DNA from: Exiguobacterium sibiricum 7-3
GTDB taxonomy: Bacteria; Bacillota; Bacilli; Exiguobacteriales; Exiguobacteriaceae
DNA length: 64,000 bases
NCBI RefSeq assembly: GCF_000620865.1
Contig: NZ_KK211190.1
Span: forward strand, 1,129,971 to 1,193,970
Reading direction: 5' to 3'
Position numbers and translations under genes: made by a program. How positions within the stretch are numbered: the stretch's first letter is position 1; every line of letters begins with the position of its first letter. Shown in pieces: positions 1-8,850 of this stretch. The notes beneath the pieces were generated by a model. The model was not told the DNA's origin. It did no database searches and worked only from the letters and a program-made list of their open reading frames with translations.

Positions 1-1635
1 CCATATGAACATCTTGTCCAGGATATCTTCGTTCCGTCGACGTTGACGACGCATCAGCAGGATGCCGTCGATGCGATTACGGAACCGGATGAAACCAATA
101 CGTTTTTACTCCATGGGGTGACCGGAAGCGGGAAAACGGAAGTGTATCTGGAGTCGATTCATACCATGCTTGAACGAGGGCGTCAGGCCATTCTGCTCGT
201 ACCGGAGATCAGTTTGACACCGATGATGGTCAAACGTTTTAAACGACGGTTCGGTGACCGTGTCGCCGTACTTCACAGTGGGTTGTCGTTAGGTGAAAAA
301 TACGATGAATGGCGAAAGATTTCGCATGGAGAAGTGGACGTCGTTGTCGGGGCACGTTCTGCGATTTTTGCACCGTTGACGAACATCGGTGTCATCATTT
401 TAGACGAAGAACATGAAACGACCTATAAACAAGAAGAAAATCCGCGGTATCATACCCGGGATGTGGCAACATGGCGAGCGGCATACCATAAATGTCCCGT
501 CGTCCTTGGAAGTGCGACGCCGATTCTAGAGACGTATGCACGTTCTCAGAAAGGAGTCTATCGTTACCTCCCTCTAAAGGAACGTTTCGGAGGCGAACTT
601 CCACCGGTCGAGATCATCGATATGCGAAAAGAACTGGAACGCGGCAATCGAACACCGTTCAGCCTGCCGCTCGTCGAAGGAATCAAACAGCGCATCGAGC
701 GTGGCGAACAGACGGTCTTGCTCCTCAATCGACGGGGATACACGACATTCGTGCTGTGTCGGGATTGCGGAGAAACGCTTCAATGTCCACATTGTGCCGT
801 CAATCTGACCTATCATCAACACCAAGATTGTCTGAAGTGTCATTATTGTGGATTTGAAGCCGCGATGCCGAAAACCTGTCCGTCCTGTGAATCGAAAAAA
901 ATTCGGCAGTTCGGTACAGGAACACAAAAAATCGAAGAAGAACTGGCACATTTAATTCCGGAAGCCAAAATCATTCGAATGGATCAAGACACGACGTCAC
1001 GCAAAGGAGCGCATGAAAAATTATTGAATGCGTTTGAGCGTGGCGAAGGAAACATCTTGCTCGGGACACAAATGATCGCCAAAGGGCTTGATTTTCCAAA
1101 CGTGACACTGGTTGGTGTCATTGCGGCGGATGCAACACTCGGAATTCCCGATTTTCGAGCGAGTGAACGAACGTTTCAGTTGATTACACAGGTTTCAGGT
1201 CGGGCCGGTCGGGGAGCACTTGCCGGACAATCGATCATCCAGACGTATAATCCGGATCATTACGTCATCCAAACGGCAAAACGACACGACTATGAAGCAT
1301 TCTATAAGCGGGAAATGCAATTGCGCAAGTTAGGCGGTCACCCGCCCTTCTGGTTTTTAGGATTGGTCACGATTTCAGCGGACCATCCGCTCGAAGCCCA
1401 AGCAGAAGCAGAAGCGATTGCCGGAGAACTCCGGCATTTGGAATCAGACGACTTGATTGTCAACGGTCCGCTCGAAGCCCCGCTCGCACGATTGAAAAAC
1501 ATGTATCGCCAGCAGGTGATTTTAAAACATAAAGGTCAAGAAGAGGTACGGGAGGCACTCCGGGCGATGCTTGCGTTACGCATCAAACAAAAAGTCCAAG
1601 TAACAGTGGATTTAAATCCATTTGTATTCATGTGA
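1..1635 (+). CDS. priA: Primosomal protein N' (PriA helicase), 5'-truncated by window edge
   Basis: PriA is the 3'-to-5' superfamily 2 helicase that reloads the replisome at stalled forks. The reading frame is open from base 1, so the start lies upstream; 544 residues are visible of a family usually near 800. Seen in order: Walker A (GVTGSGKTE) near residue 26, the DEEH helicase box (LDEEHETTYKQEE), then the zinc-binding block of paired cysteines (CRDCG, CPHC, CLKCHYCG, CPSC) near residues 250-300, and helicase motifs V/VI (GTQMIAKGLDFP, QVSGRAGR). The in-frame TTG at position 43 is not the true start because homology continues upstream. The stop sits 11 bases before the def-fmt start, which fits an operon. 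Intact as far as seen. Confidence 0.97.
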   Translation, partial: PYEHLVQDIFVPSTLTTHQQDAVDAITEPDETNTFLLHGVTGSGKTEVYLESIHTMLERGRQAILLVPEISLTPMMVKRFKRRFGDRVAVLHSGLSLGEKYDEWRKISHGEVDVVVGARSAIFAPLTNIGVIILDEEHETTYKQEENPRYHTRDVATWRAAYHKCPVVLGSATPILETYARSQKGVYRYLPLKERFGGELPPVEIIDMRKELERGNRTPFSLPLVEGIKQRIERGEQTVLLLNRRGYTTFVLCRDCGETLQCPHCAVNLTYHQHQDCLKCHYCGFEAAMPKTCPSCESKKIRQFGTGTQKIEEELAHLIPEAKIIRMDQDTTSRKGAHEKLLNAFERGEGNILLGTQMIAKGLDFPNVTLVGVIAADATLGIPDFRASERTFQLITQVSGRAGRGALAGQSIIQTYNPDHYVIQTAKRHDYEAFYKREMQLRKLGGHPPFWFLGLVTISADHPLEAQAEAEAIAGELRHLESDDLIVNGPLEAPLARLKNMYRQQVILKHKGQEEVREALRAMLALRIKQKVQVTVDLNPFVFM

Positions 1636-1646
1636 GGTGGCAAACT

Positions 1647-3032
1647 ATGTATAAAGTTGTAGAAGTACCAAATGAAGTGTTGCGTCAAAAATGCCAACGG
1701 GTAACGAAGTTTGATAAGAAATTAGGAAAAATGATTGATCGTATGTTCGACACGATGTATGAATATGACGGCGTCGGACTAGCAGCTCCGCAAATCAATC
1801 AGCCGATTCGTGTCGCCGTCGTCCATACGGATGATGAGACGGGACCCATCGAGCTGATTAATCCAGAAATCATCGAAGCATCCGGTTCAGAAGTCGATGA
1901 CGAAGGGTGTTTGAGCATGCCGGGGATTTTCGGACCGGTCGAACGGTTCGAGCAAATCGTCGTCAAATCACAAGACCGTCTTGGACGAAGTGTCAAAATT
2001 AAGGCGAACGGTTTTTTTGCACGGGCGATTCAGCACGAAATGGATCATCTGGATGGTGTATTGTTTACGGATAAATTAGTCGAAACAGAAGCATCACCTC
2101 GCGTCGTCTTCATGGGGACGCCGGACTTTGCCGCAAATACGCTCCGTGAAGTGATTGATGCCGGCTATGATGTCGTCGGTGTCGTCTCCCAGCCGGATAA
2201 ACCCGTCGGACGAAAACGTGAAATCAAACCAACACCGGTGAAGGAAGTTGCGCTGGCTCACGACATCCCCGTCTTACAACCCGTTAAAATTCGGGAGGAT
2301 TATCAAGAATTGCTCGACTTGAAACCGGACTTGATCATTACGGCCGCTTACGGACAAATCGTTCCGACAGCCGTGCTCGAAGCACCTCGATATGGTGCAA
2401 TCAATGTTCATGCTTCCTTATTGCCGAAGTATCGCGGCGGCGCTCCGATTCATCAAGCCATCATCGATGGTGAAACGGAAACGGGAGTCACGATCATGTA
2501 TATGGTGGACCGATTGGATGCAGGTGACATGTTATCAAAAATCATCGTGCCGATTGAAGAACGTGATACGGTCGGAACGATGTTCGACAAACTCAGTGCT
2601 GCCGGTGCCCGATTATTAATCGAAACATTACCGCAGTTGATTGCGGGAACGTTGACACCGGAAGCGCAACGGGAAGAGGACGTCACGTTTTCTCCGAATA
2701 TCAGCCGGGAACGGGAACGACTTGATTTTTCACGTCCCGGAGAAGCGTTATACAATCAAATTCGCGGAATGAATCCGTTCCCGAGTGCCTATACGATGCT
2801 TGGTTCAGACCGTCTGAAAGTCTACTTTGCTGAAAAAGTCCCGGGTCACGGAACGGCGGGCGAAATCATTGCCCTCGAAGCCGACGGACCGGTCATCGCA
2901 ACCGGATCAGATGTCGCACTGAAATTAGTAGATGTACAACCGGCGGGTAAAAAACGGATGGATGGTGCCACATTTATGCGTGGTGTCGGACAGACATTGA
3001 CGATTGGACAGAAAGTAGGCGAACAAGCATGA
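1647..3032 (+). CDS. def-fmt: Fused peptide deformylase / methionyl-tRNA formyltransferase
   Basis: One 461-residue ORF joins two enzymes that normally have separate genes. Residues 1 to about 148 are peptide deformylase, which removes formyl from nascent chains. Its three motifs are present: GVGLAAPQ, E86-GCLS with metal ligand Cys88, and Q129-HEMDH with His130/His134 and catalytic Glu131. Residues from about 152 are methionyl-tRNA formyltransferase, which formylates initiator Met-tRNA: VVFMGTPDF, SQPDKPVGR, INVHASLLPKYRGG with Asn253/His255, and DAGDM. The deformylase tail after LDGVLF is replaced by a short ETEASP linker. No ATG or GTG lies at the usual Fmt start, so separate initiation is unlikely. 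The ATG at 1647 follows GAGGTGG at 1634-1640; an in-frame GTG at 1632 has no such site. The 3' end overlaps rsmB by ATGA. Fusion is seen; the effect is unknown. Confidence 0.95.
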   Translation: MYKVVEVPNEVLRQKCQRVTKFDKKLGKMIDRMFDTMYEYDGVGLAAPQINQPIRVAVVHTDDETGPIELINPEIIEASGSEVDDEGCLSMPGIFGPVERFEQIVVKSQDRLGRSVKIKANGFFARAIQHEMDHLDGVLFTDKLVETEASPRVVFMGTPDFAANTLREVIDAGYDVVGVVSQPDKPVGRKREIKPTPVKEVALAHDIPVLQPVKIREDYQELLDLKPDLIITAAYGQIVPTAVLEAPRYGAINVHASLLPKYRGGAPIHQAIIDGETETGVTIMYMVDRLDAGDMLSKIIVPIEERDTVGTMFDKLSAAGARLLIETLPQLIAGTLTPEAQREEDVTFSPNISRERERLDFSRPGEALYNQIRGMNPFPSAYTMLGSDRLKVYFAEKVPGHGTAGEIIALEADGPVIATGSDVALKLVDVQPAGKKRMDGATFMRGVGQTLTIGQKVGEQA

Positions 3033-4369
3033 ACGTCAGAGATGCAGCAGTAACAACTTTATTAAAAATTGGTCAAGGTGGGGCGTTCTCCACGATTTCC
3101 GTCCACCAGATGCTTGAAAAACGTGCCATCTCAAAAGCGGATGTCGGCTTATATACGGAACTGGTGTACGGAACGCTTAGCCGTGAATTGACACTCGACT
3201 ATATTTTAGAACCGTTCTTAATGAAACAAAAGAAGCTGGACCCATTCATGCGTCCGTTATTACGGATGAGTGTCTATCAACTGTTTTATCTCGACCGGAT
3301 TCCGGATCACGCCGTCATCAACGAGGCAGTCGAGATTGCCAAGACACGCGGTAAACCGCATATCGCGAAAGTCGTCAACGGTGTGCTGCGTAACGTCCTT
3401 CGACAAGGAAAACCTGATTTCTCAGCGATTCCTTCAGTGATCGACCGGATCAGTATAGAAACAAGCCATCCGACATGGCTCGTCGAACGGTGGATCGAAT
3501 TGTTCGGAGAAGAAGAAACGTGGCAGATGTGCCGACTGAACAATGAACCGGCCCCTGTTACCGTCCGTGTCAACCGGACCCGGACAGACAGACAAGAAGC
3601 GATTGAATTACTGGAAGCACAGGGTGTCAGTGCGAAACCAGCCCACGCGGCACCAGACGGGCTCGAAATCATCAGTGGCAGTGTGCAACAGACGGATCTG
3701 TTGGAACGCGGTTACTTGTCGCTCCAGGACGAAAGTTCGATGCTGGTTGCTGCCGCGTTAGGCGCACAACCGACGGATCTTGTCTTGGACAGCTGTGCGG
3801 CTCCGGGTGGGAAAGCGATGCATATCGCCGAAGGTTTAGCGGCCGGTTCGTTGTTGGCGCTGGATCTCCATCCTCATAAAGTGAAATTGTTAGAAAAACA
3901 GGCAGTTCGTCTTGGACTGGAAAATGTTCAGGCGGAGGCACTGGATGCCCGCCAAGCAGGAACACGTTTTGAGGCGGCATCGTTTGATCGGGTGTTGGTC
4001 GACGCACCGTGTTCAGGACTCGGTGTCATTCGCCGGAAACCCGATATCAAGTGGACGAAACGTCCGGAAGATTTAACGCAGTTGCCGGTCATTCAGCGGC
4101 AGATTCTCGAAGCGGTTCTTCCACTGGTCAAACCGGACGGAACCTTCGTCTATTCGACCTGTACGATGGATCCGCTCGAAAATGAGCAGCAAACGGACTA
4201 CATCCTCAGCCAAGGATTTGTTTTTGACGAGACGTTCAAAGCGCGGATGCCGGAAGCCGTTCAATCGTTGATTGGTGAACGGGCTGAATTAAAATTACTC
4301 CCGACATCGCTTGGTACAGATGGTTTTTATATCGCTGCATTCAAAAAAATGAATGAAACAACGGGATAA
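3029..4369 (+). CDS. rsmB: 16S rRNA (cytosine-5)-methyltransferase RsmB
   Basis: RsmB (Sun/Fmu family) methylates C967 of 16S rRNA using SAM. The 446-residue protein has an N-terminal NusB-like RNA-binding half (about residues 1-140). The C-terminal Rossmann methyltransferase shows the SAM motif DSCAAPGGK, motif IV VDAPCSGLG and the catalytic STCTMDPLENE segment; the two cysteines in PCS and STC are the family's paired catalytic residues. Start ATG overlaps the def-fmt stop by four bases, so translation is probably coupled. In Bacillus rlmN follows here, but here prpC comes next after only 24 bases. Confidence 0.96.
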   Translation: MNVRDAAVTTLLKIGQGGAFSTISVHQMLEKRAISKADVGLYTELVYGTLSRELTLDYILEPFLMKQKKLDPFMRPLLRMSVYQLFYLDRIPDHAVINEAVEIAKTRGKPHIAKVVNGVLRNVLRQGKPDFSAIPSVIDRISIETSHPTWLVERWIELFGEEETWQMCRLNNEPAPVTVRVNRTRTDRQEAIELLEAQGVSAKPAHAAPDGLEIISGSVQQTDLLERGYLSLQDESSMLVAAALGAQPTDLVLDSCAAPGGKAMHIAEGLAAGSLLALDLHPHKVKLLEKQAVRLGLENVQAEALDARQAGTRFEAASFDRVLVDAPCSGLGVIRRKPDIKWTKRPEDLTQLPVIQRQILEAVLPLVKPDGTFVYSTCTMDPLENEQQTDYILSQGFVFDETFKARMPEAVQSLIGERAELKLLPTSLGTDGFYIAAFKKMNETTG

Positions 4370-4393
4370 TCAAAAACGAAGAGGAGGACGGGT

Positions 4394-5128
4394 ATGGAGT
4401 TAGCTTATTTGACGACGACTGGAAAGGTCCGTTCAAAAAATGAGGACACGGTTTTATTGGTAGGCGATGCAACACAAGGATTAGCTGTCGTCGCTGACGG
4501 CATGGGGGGACACGCAGCCGGTGAAACGGCGAGTGCCATCGTCAAGCAGATTTTTGCCGAAGCATACGCAGACATGCCAAACCGCCCGATGGAGTTATCT
4601 TCCTGGATCGAGCGATTAGTGAAAGAAGCCAATACGCAGATTTTACGTTTTTCCCAAGTCGAAAATTTGTCGATTGTCGGTACGACGATGGCCTGTGTCT
4701 GTTGGTCGGATGACCTACTTGTCATTGGACACGTAGGGGACAGCCGCGTCTACGCCCTGGAAGAAGGACGATTGAAACAACTGACGGATGATCATTCCTA
4801 TGTCAACATGCTCAAACAATTAGGGGAATTATCGGAAGCCGAGCTTGAAAATCATCCACGCCGTAATGTCATTACACGATCCGTCGGTTCGAACGAATCC
4901 GTTGATGTCGACATTCAAGTCCGGGATGCACCGGACTATGATATCGTGTTAGTGTGCAGCGACGGTTTATCGGATGAGGTTCCTCATGAAGTCATCGAGC
5001 GGTTGCTTCAAGAAGATGCACCGCTCGATACGATTGTCGAACGCCTCGTATCCGAGGCGAATGACCGGGGAGGCGCAGACAACATTACGATTGCTGCAAT
5101 CCGTTTTAAAGAAAGAGAGAGGATCTGA
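4394..5128 (+). CDS. prpC: PP2C-type Ser/Thr protein phosphatase
   Basis: Metal-dependent PPM-family phosphatase of 244 residues that opposes the neighbouring PASTA kinase. Seen motifs: ADGMGGHAAGE (metal-binding Asp and Gly), GHVGDSRVY, CSDGLSDEV and the C-terminal GGADNIT with the last metal aspartate. Near the N-terminus, VRSKNEDT carries the conserved Asn-Glu-Asp. A strong ribosome site (GAGGAGG) lies about 10 bases before the ATG. The stop is two bases before the prkC start, so both are almost certainly made from one message. Known partner substrates in Bacillus include PrkC itself and translation factors; these are not shown here. Confidence 0.96.
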   Translation: MELAYLTTTGKVRSKNEDTVLLVGDATQGLAVVADGMGGHAAGETASAIVKQIFAEAYADMPNRPMELSSWIERLVKEANTQILRFSQVENLSIVGTTMACVCWSDDLLVIGHVGDSRVYALEEGRLKQLTDDHSYVNMLKQLGELSEAELENHPRRNVITRSVGSNESVDVDIQVRDAPDYDIVLVCSDGLSDEVPHEVIERLLQEDAPLDTIVERLVSEANDRGGADNITIAAIRFKERERI

Positions 5129-5130
5129 AT

Positions 5131-7056
5131 ATGCGTTACGGAGATCGATTGAACGACCGCTACCGCATAGAACGGTTAGTTGGAAATGGCGGAATGGCAA
5201 ACGTTTATCAGGCATATGATGAAATCTTGAATCGAACTGTCGCAATCAAAATTTTACGTACTGAGTTTTCACATGATGAACAATTCATCCGTCGATTTGA
5301 ACGAGAGGCACATGCTGCGACGAGTTTAAATCATCCCAACATCGTCGCGGTTTATGACGTAGGAGAAGAAGAAGCGATTTATTATATCGTCATGGAATAT
5401 ATCGACGGTATGACACTGAAAACGTATTGTGAAGGGCGGGCATTACCGGTCACAAAAGCGATTGACATCATCAGCCAAATTTGTGATGCAATTGACCATG
5501 CCCATGCCCACCGGATTATTCATCGCGATATCAAACCACAAAATATGCTGGTTCGTGAGGATGGGACCGTCAAGGTGACTGATTTCGGCATTGCGGTCGC
5601 CATGTCGAACGCGACCCTGACCCATACGATGTCAGTCTTAGGATCCGTTCATTATTTTTCGCCGGAACAGGCGAAAGGGAAATTTGCGGATGAAAAATCA
5701 GATATTTATTCGCTTGGAGCCGTTTTGTACGAACTTGTGACGGGACAAGTTCCGTTTGAAGGCGATTCACCCGTTGCTGTCGCGCTGAAGCATCTGCAAG
5801 ATACCGCACGCCGTCCGACCGCGTTGAATCCAGCTGTACCGCAAGCTTTAGAAAATTGCATCATGCAAGCTCTCTCGAAAGCACCGCATGATCGGCAACA
5901 AACGGTCGCTGCCTTCAAAGAAGATATGGTGACCGCGATGTCAGCTGAACGGGCAAACGAAGGCATCCGCGGGGACGATTTGATGGAAAAAACGATGGTG
6001 CTCAGTCCGGTGTCTTTGCCACCAGAAGATATCGAACAAACAGCACCCGTTCCGAAGGTCGCTACCGTTATGCCGAAACCAGAAAATAAAAAGAAACGCA
6101 CGTGGTGGATCATCTTATTGTTGTTGTTCATAATGGGTGGAGCCGCAACGACGTTTGCCATGTGGCCTGACCCGACGGTCGTTGTACCGGATGTCACGGG
6201 TAAAGATGCCGATGACGCGGAAACGAAGCTTGAAAAAATGGGATTCATCGTGGAATCGACTGAACGCTCAAGTGATACTGTGGAAGAAGGGTTCGTCATC
6301 AGTCAGTCCCCTCGTAAACAGGCGACCGTCAAAAAAGGATCGACAGTGGATTTGATCGTCTCGACAGGAAGCGATCCGGTCGAGGTGCCGGACGTCTCAG
6401 ATGAGACAGAGAAAAAAGCAATCGCTATCTTAAAGGACAGCGGTTTTGAAAAAGTTGATGTCGAACGGGAAGACTCTGAAGACATCAAACGTGGAAATGT
6501 CATCCGACAATCCATTTCAGCTGGAACGGAAGTCATCGCGAAAGAACAGATGATTACCATCACGGTCTCAAACGGATCACCCGTATTTGTTCTGAAAGAT
6601 TTGACTGACTTATCGAGTGCTGAAGCAAAAGCTTATTTGGATGAGATGGGACTGGACGGAACGTTTGAACAGGAGTTCTCAAGTGAGGTCGCGCTGGATC
6701 AAGTGATTCGACAGTATCCACAAGCGGGTGCGCAAGTGGAGCCCAATGATTCGGTGACCGTCTTCATCTCACGCGGCGAAGAAGAAAAGACAATCACGGC
6801 GACGTTCCCTGAGAAAGTAGTCTATGATGGCGTCAGTGAAGACGAAGAGCCTGCGCCACGTCAACTCGTTCGGATTGAGACGGAAGATGCCAAAGGAAAA
6901 CGAACCGTCATTGAAGAATCGATTGATCAGGATGAAACGTTTGATGTTCCATTGACGATTGATCCGGGAGAAGAAGGTAAGATTACGATTTATAAAGATG
7001 ACGAAGTTTACCGGGCGAAGACGATTACGTACAACCAGGCAAAATCACAAGAATAA
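5131..7056 (+). CDS. prkC: PASTA-domain Ser/Thr protein kinase
   Basis: Membrane-spanning eukaryote-like kinase of 641 residues that senses cell-wall fragments in Gram-positives. The cytoplasmic kinase domain covers about residues 1-270 with the Gly-rich loop (VGNGGMANVY), VAIKIL lysine, HRDIKPQN catalytic loop, DFGIA and SPEQ. One membrane helix lies near residues 324-345. Outside are three PASTA repeats (about 349-414, 415-481, 483-551), each with the recurrent pattern of VPDV near its start and QSP/QYP near its end; the third begins VFVLKDL and is more divergent. A further extracellular segment of about 90 residues follows (552-641), rich in Glu/Asp and beta-prone. Pairs with prpC. Confidence 0.96.
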   Translation: MRYGDRLNDRYRIERLVGNGGMANVYQAYDEILNRTVAIKILRTEFSHDEQFIRRFEREAHAATSLNHPNIVAVYDVGEEEAIYYIVMEYIDGMTLKTYCEGRALPVTKAIDIISQICDAIDHAHAHRIIHRDIKPQNMLVREDGTVKVTDFGIAVAMSNATLTHTMSVLGSVHYFSPEQAKGKFADEKSDIYSLGAVLYELVTGQVPFEGDSPVAVALKHLQDTARRPTALNPAVPQALENCIMQALSKAPHDRQQTVAAFKEDMVTAMSAERANEGIRGDDLMEKTMVLSPVSLPPEDIEQTAPVPKVATVMPKPENKKKRTWWIILLLLFIMGGAATTFAMWPDPTVVVPDVTGKDADDAETKLEKMGFIVESTERSSDTVEEGFVISQSPRKQATVKKGSTVDLIVSTGSDPVEVPDVSDETEKKAIAILKDSGFEKVDVEREDSEDIKRGNVIRQSISAGTEVIAKEQMITITVSNGSPVFVLKDLTDLSSAEAKAYLDEMGLDGTFEQEFSSEVALDQVIRQYPQAGAQVEPNDSVTVFISRGEEEKTITATFPEKVVYDGVSEDEEPAPRQLVRIETEDAKGKRTVIEESIDQDETFDVPLTIDPGEEGKITIYKDDEVYRAKTITYNQAKSQE

Positions 7057-7093
7057 CGAGCAGGATGTTAATCCTGACAAAGGAGGGCGTAGG

Positions 7094-7999
7094 ATGGCAG
7101 AAAATCGAATTGAAGACAATCGGGATGGAACGATTATCCGCTTACAGGGTGGATTTTATGATGTCATGACGCCTCAAGGTGAAATCCGTTCACGGGCACG
7201 CGGTAATTTCAGAAAACGGGGCATCAGCCCTGTCGTCGGCGATGAAGTTGTGTTACACATCGAAAGTGAGACCGGATATATCCTAGAAGTAAAGGACCGT
7301 CAAAATTTCTTGGTTCGCCCACCAGTTGCCAATATCGATCAAGCTTTGTTGGTCGTATCGGCAGCAGAACCTGATTTTTCTGCCCATCTGTTGGACCGGT
7401 TTTTAGTGTTGATTGAAGCAAAGGAAATTCAACCGATCATCATCTTGACGAAGATGGACTTGTTACAAGGTGAAGCCGAACAGGTGGTATTGGAAGCAAT
7501 TGCCGCTTACCGGACCATCGGATATCACGTCATTGAAACGTCAAGTGAGACATTGGCCGGAGTCGAATCCGTCCGTCCGTTGTTAAAGGATAAAACGAGT
7601 GTCCTGGCCGGACAATCCGGTGTAGGGAAAAGTTCGTTGTTGAACGCCTTGGAACCTTCGTTGGCACTGGAAACGAGTCATATTTCGAAGGCGCTTGGTC
7701 GTGGACGCCATACGACCCGCCATGTGACCTTGATCCCGCTTGGCGAAGGATTGATTGCAGATACCCCGGGGTTCTCGAATCTCGATTTTCCGCATGAAAT
7801 GGAACTCGAGGAATTACGTTGGTGTTTTCCTGAATTTGTTGCTTTACAGGACGAATGCAAGTACCGGGGCTGTCTGCACTTGAATGAGCCCGGTTGTGCC
7901 GTTAAACAAGCCGTCGAGACACATGAGATCATGGTCTCCCGGTATACGAATTATGGTATGTTTGTAGAGGAAATCAAGAATCGGACACGGAGGTATTAA
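7094..7999 (+). CDS. rsgA: Ribosome small-subunit-dependent GTPase A
   Basis: RsgA (CpgA/YloQ) is a circularly permuted GTPase that helps the 30S subunit mature. The 301-residue protein shows an N-terminal OB-fold, then G-motifs in permuted order: G4 (TKMD), G1 (GQSGVGKSS), G3 (DTPG). The C-terminal zinc site has Cys-x4-Cys-x-His-x6-Cys spacing (CKYRGCLHL...GC). The ATG at 7094 was chosen because AAAGGAGGG lies just upstream. An earlier in-frame start at 6959 would overlap prkC by about 100 bases and lacks homology. Lies 37 bases after prkC and immediately before rpe, as in Bacillus. Confidence 0.96.
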   Translation: MAENRIEDNRDGTIIRLQGGFYDVMTPQGEIRSRARGNFRKRGISPVVGDEVVLHIESETGYILEVKDRQNFLVRPPVANIDQALLVVSAAEPDFSAHLLDRFLVLIEAKEIQPIIILTKMDLLQGEAEQVVLEAIAAYRTIGYHVIETSSETLAGVESVRPLLKDKTSVLAGQSGVGKSSLLNALEPSLALETSHISKALGRGRHTTRHVTLIPLGEGLIADTPGFSNLDFPHEMELEELRWCFPEFVALQDECKYRGCLHLNEPGCAVKQAVETHEIMVSRYTNYGMFVEEIKNRTRRY

Positions 8000-8000
8000 G

Positions 8001-8657
8001 ATGATTAAAATCGCACCATCAATCTTATCAGCAGATTTTGCAAATTTAGAACGGGATGTCAAAGCCGTTGAAGCGGCGGGAGCCGACTATATTCATTTTG
8101 ATGTCATGGACGGTCAGTTTGTTCCGAACATTTCCTTTGGCCTCCCTGTCCTAAGCAGTTTACGTCAAAAAACAGACATGGTTCTCGACGTCCATCTCAT
8201 GATTGATCGTCCGGAAAACTTTGTCGAAGCCTTCGTTGCAGCAGGTGCTGATATCGTAACCTTCCACGTGGAGGCGACGAATCATGTCCATCGTGTTCTG
8301 CAACAAATCAAAGCAGCCGGTGCGAAAGCGGGAGTAGTGCTCAATCCGCACACGCCACTTTCGACGATTGAACATGTACTCGAAGAAGTCGATATGGTCT
8401 TGCTGATGACGGTCAATCCGGGTTTTGGCGGTCAAGCGTTCATTCCGGGTGTGATGAACAAATTAAATCAACTGGCTGCAATGAAAGCAGAACAAAATCT
8501 ATCCTTCGAGATCGAAATCGATGGTGGAGTCAATGCGGAAACAGCGAAATTATGTATCGAGAATGGGGCAAACGTTCTTGTTGCAGGTTCCGCTATCTAC
8601 AATGCGCCGGATTATTCAGAAGCAATCACTAGTATTCGGAATGCTGCTCACGTATAA
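8001..8657 (+). CDS. rpe: Ribulose-phosphate 3-epimerase
   Basis: Interconverts ribulose-5-phosphate and xylulose-5-phosphate in the pentose phosphate pathway. A TIM-barrel protein of 218 residues, normal for the family. Seen: IAPSILSADFANL at the N-terminus, HFDVMDGQFVPN with metal/catalytic residues, DVHLMI, TVNPGFGGQ and the phosphate-binding IDGGVN. The ribosome site (GGAGG) lies inside the end of rsgA, and one base separates the two genes. In Bacillus thiN follows directly, but here a riboswitch and thiT come between. Confidence 0.97.
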   Translation: MIKIAPSILSADFANLERDVKAVEAAGADYIHFDVMDGQFVPNISFGLPVLSSLRQKTDMVLDVHLMIDRPENFVEAFVAAGADIVTFHVEATNHVHRVLQQIKAAGAKAGVVLNPHTPLSTIEHVLEEVDMVLLMTVNPGFGGQAFIPGVMNKLNQLAAMKAEQNLSFEIEIDGGVNAETAKLCIENGANVLVAGSAIYNAPDYSEAITSIRNAAHV

Positions 8658-8685
8658 TAGGAAAAGAATCAAAATTAAATGATGA

Positions 8686-8775
8686 CCGCAAGGGGTGTCG
8701 CATCAAGCGGCTGAGAGAAGTGATTGGACTTTAACCCTTCGAACCTGTTCCGTTCAGACGGACGTAGGGATGTGG
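8686..8775 (+). promoter_or_regulatory. TPP riboswitch (thi-box)
   Basis: The conserved thi-box elements appear in order: AGGGGTG, GGCTGAGAGAAG, ACCCTTCGAACCTG and GTAGGGA. The closing P1 helix can form between CCGCA at 8686-8690 and TGTGG at 8771-8775. It precedes thiT, and a terminator hairpin follows eight bases later. This is the standard arrangement in which bound thiamine pyrophosphate promotes early termination. A TATAAT at 8653-8658 could be the -10 of its promoter, but no good -35 is visible. Confidence 0.95.
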
Positions 8776-8782
8776 CGCACGC

Positions 8783-8814
8783 AGGCAGTACGGCGTTCGT
8801 CGTACTGCCTTTTT
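8783..8814 (+). terminator. Riboswitch-controlled terminator before thiT
   Basis: A perfect 10-base stem (AGGCAGTACG at 8783-8792 with CGTACTGCCT at 8801-8810) has an 8-base loop and a run of T from 8810. It lies between the TPP aptamer and the thiT ribosome site, so it is the likely expression platform. Confidence 0.9.
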
Positions 8815-8850
8815 GCCGTCCTGCGATTTTATTTTTAGGAGGAAAAAAGA

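Noticed and set aside
2061-2115. Separate fmt start (in-frame TTG or internal ATG)
   Set aside because: The TTG lies within the deformylase helix without a ribosome site, and the ATG is inside the conserved FMGTPDF motif.
5706-6299. Open frame of 197 codons on the - strand
   Set aside because: Antisense to prkC; Ser/Thr/Val-rich low-complexity product typical of a shadow frame.
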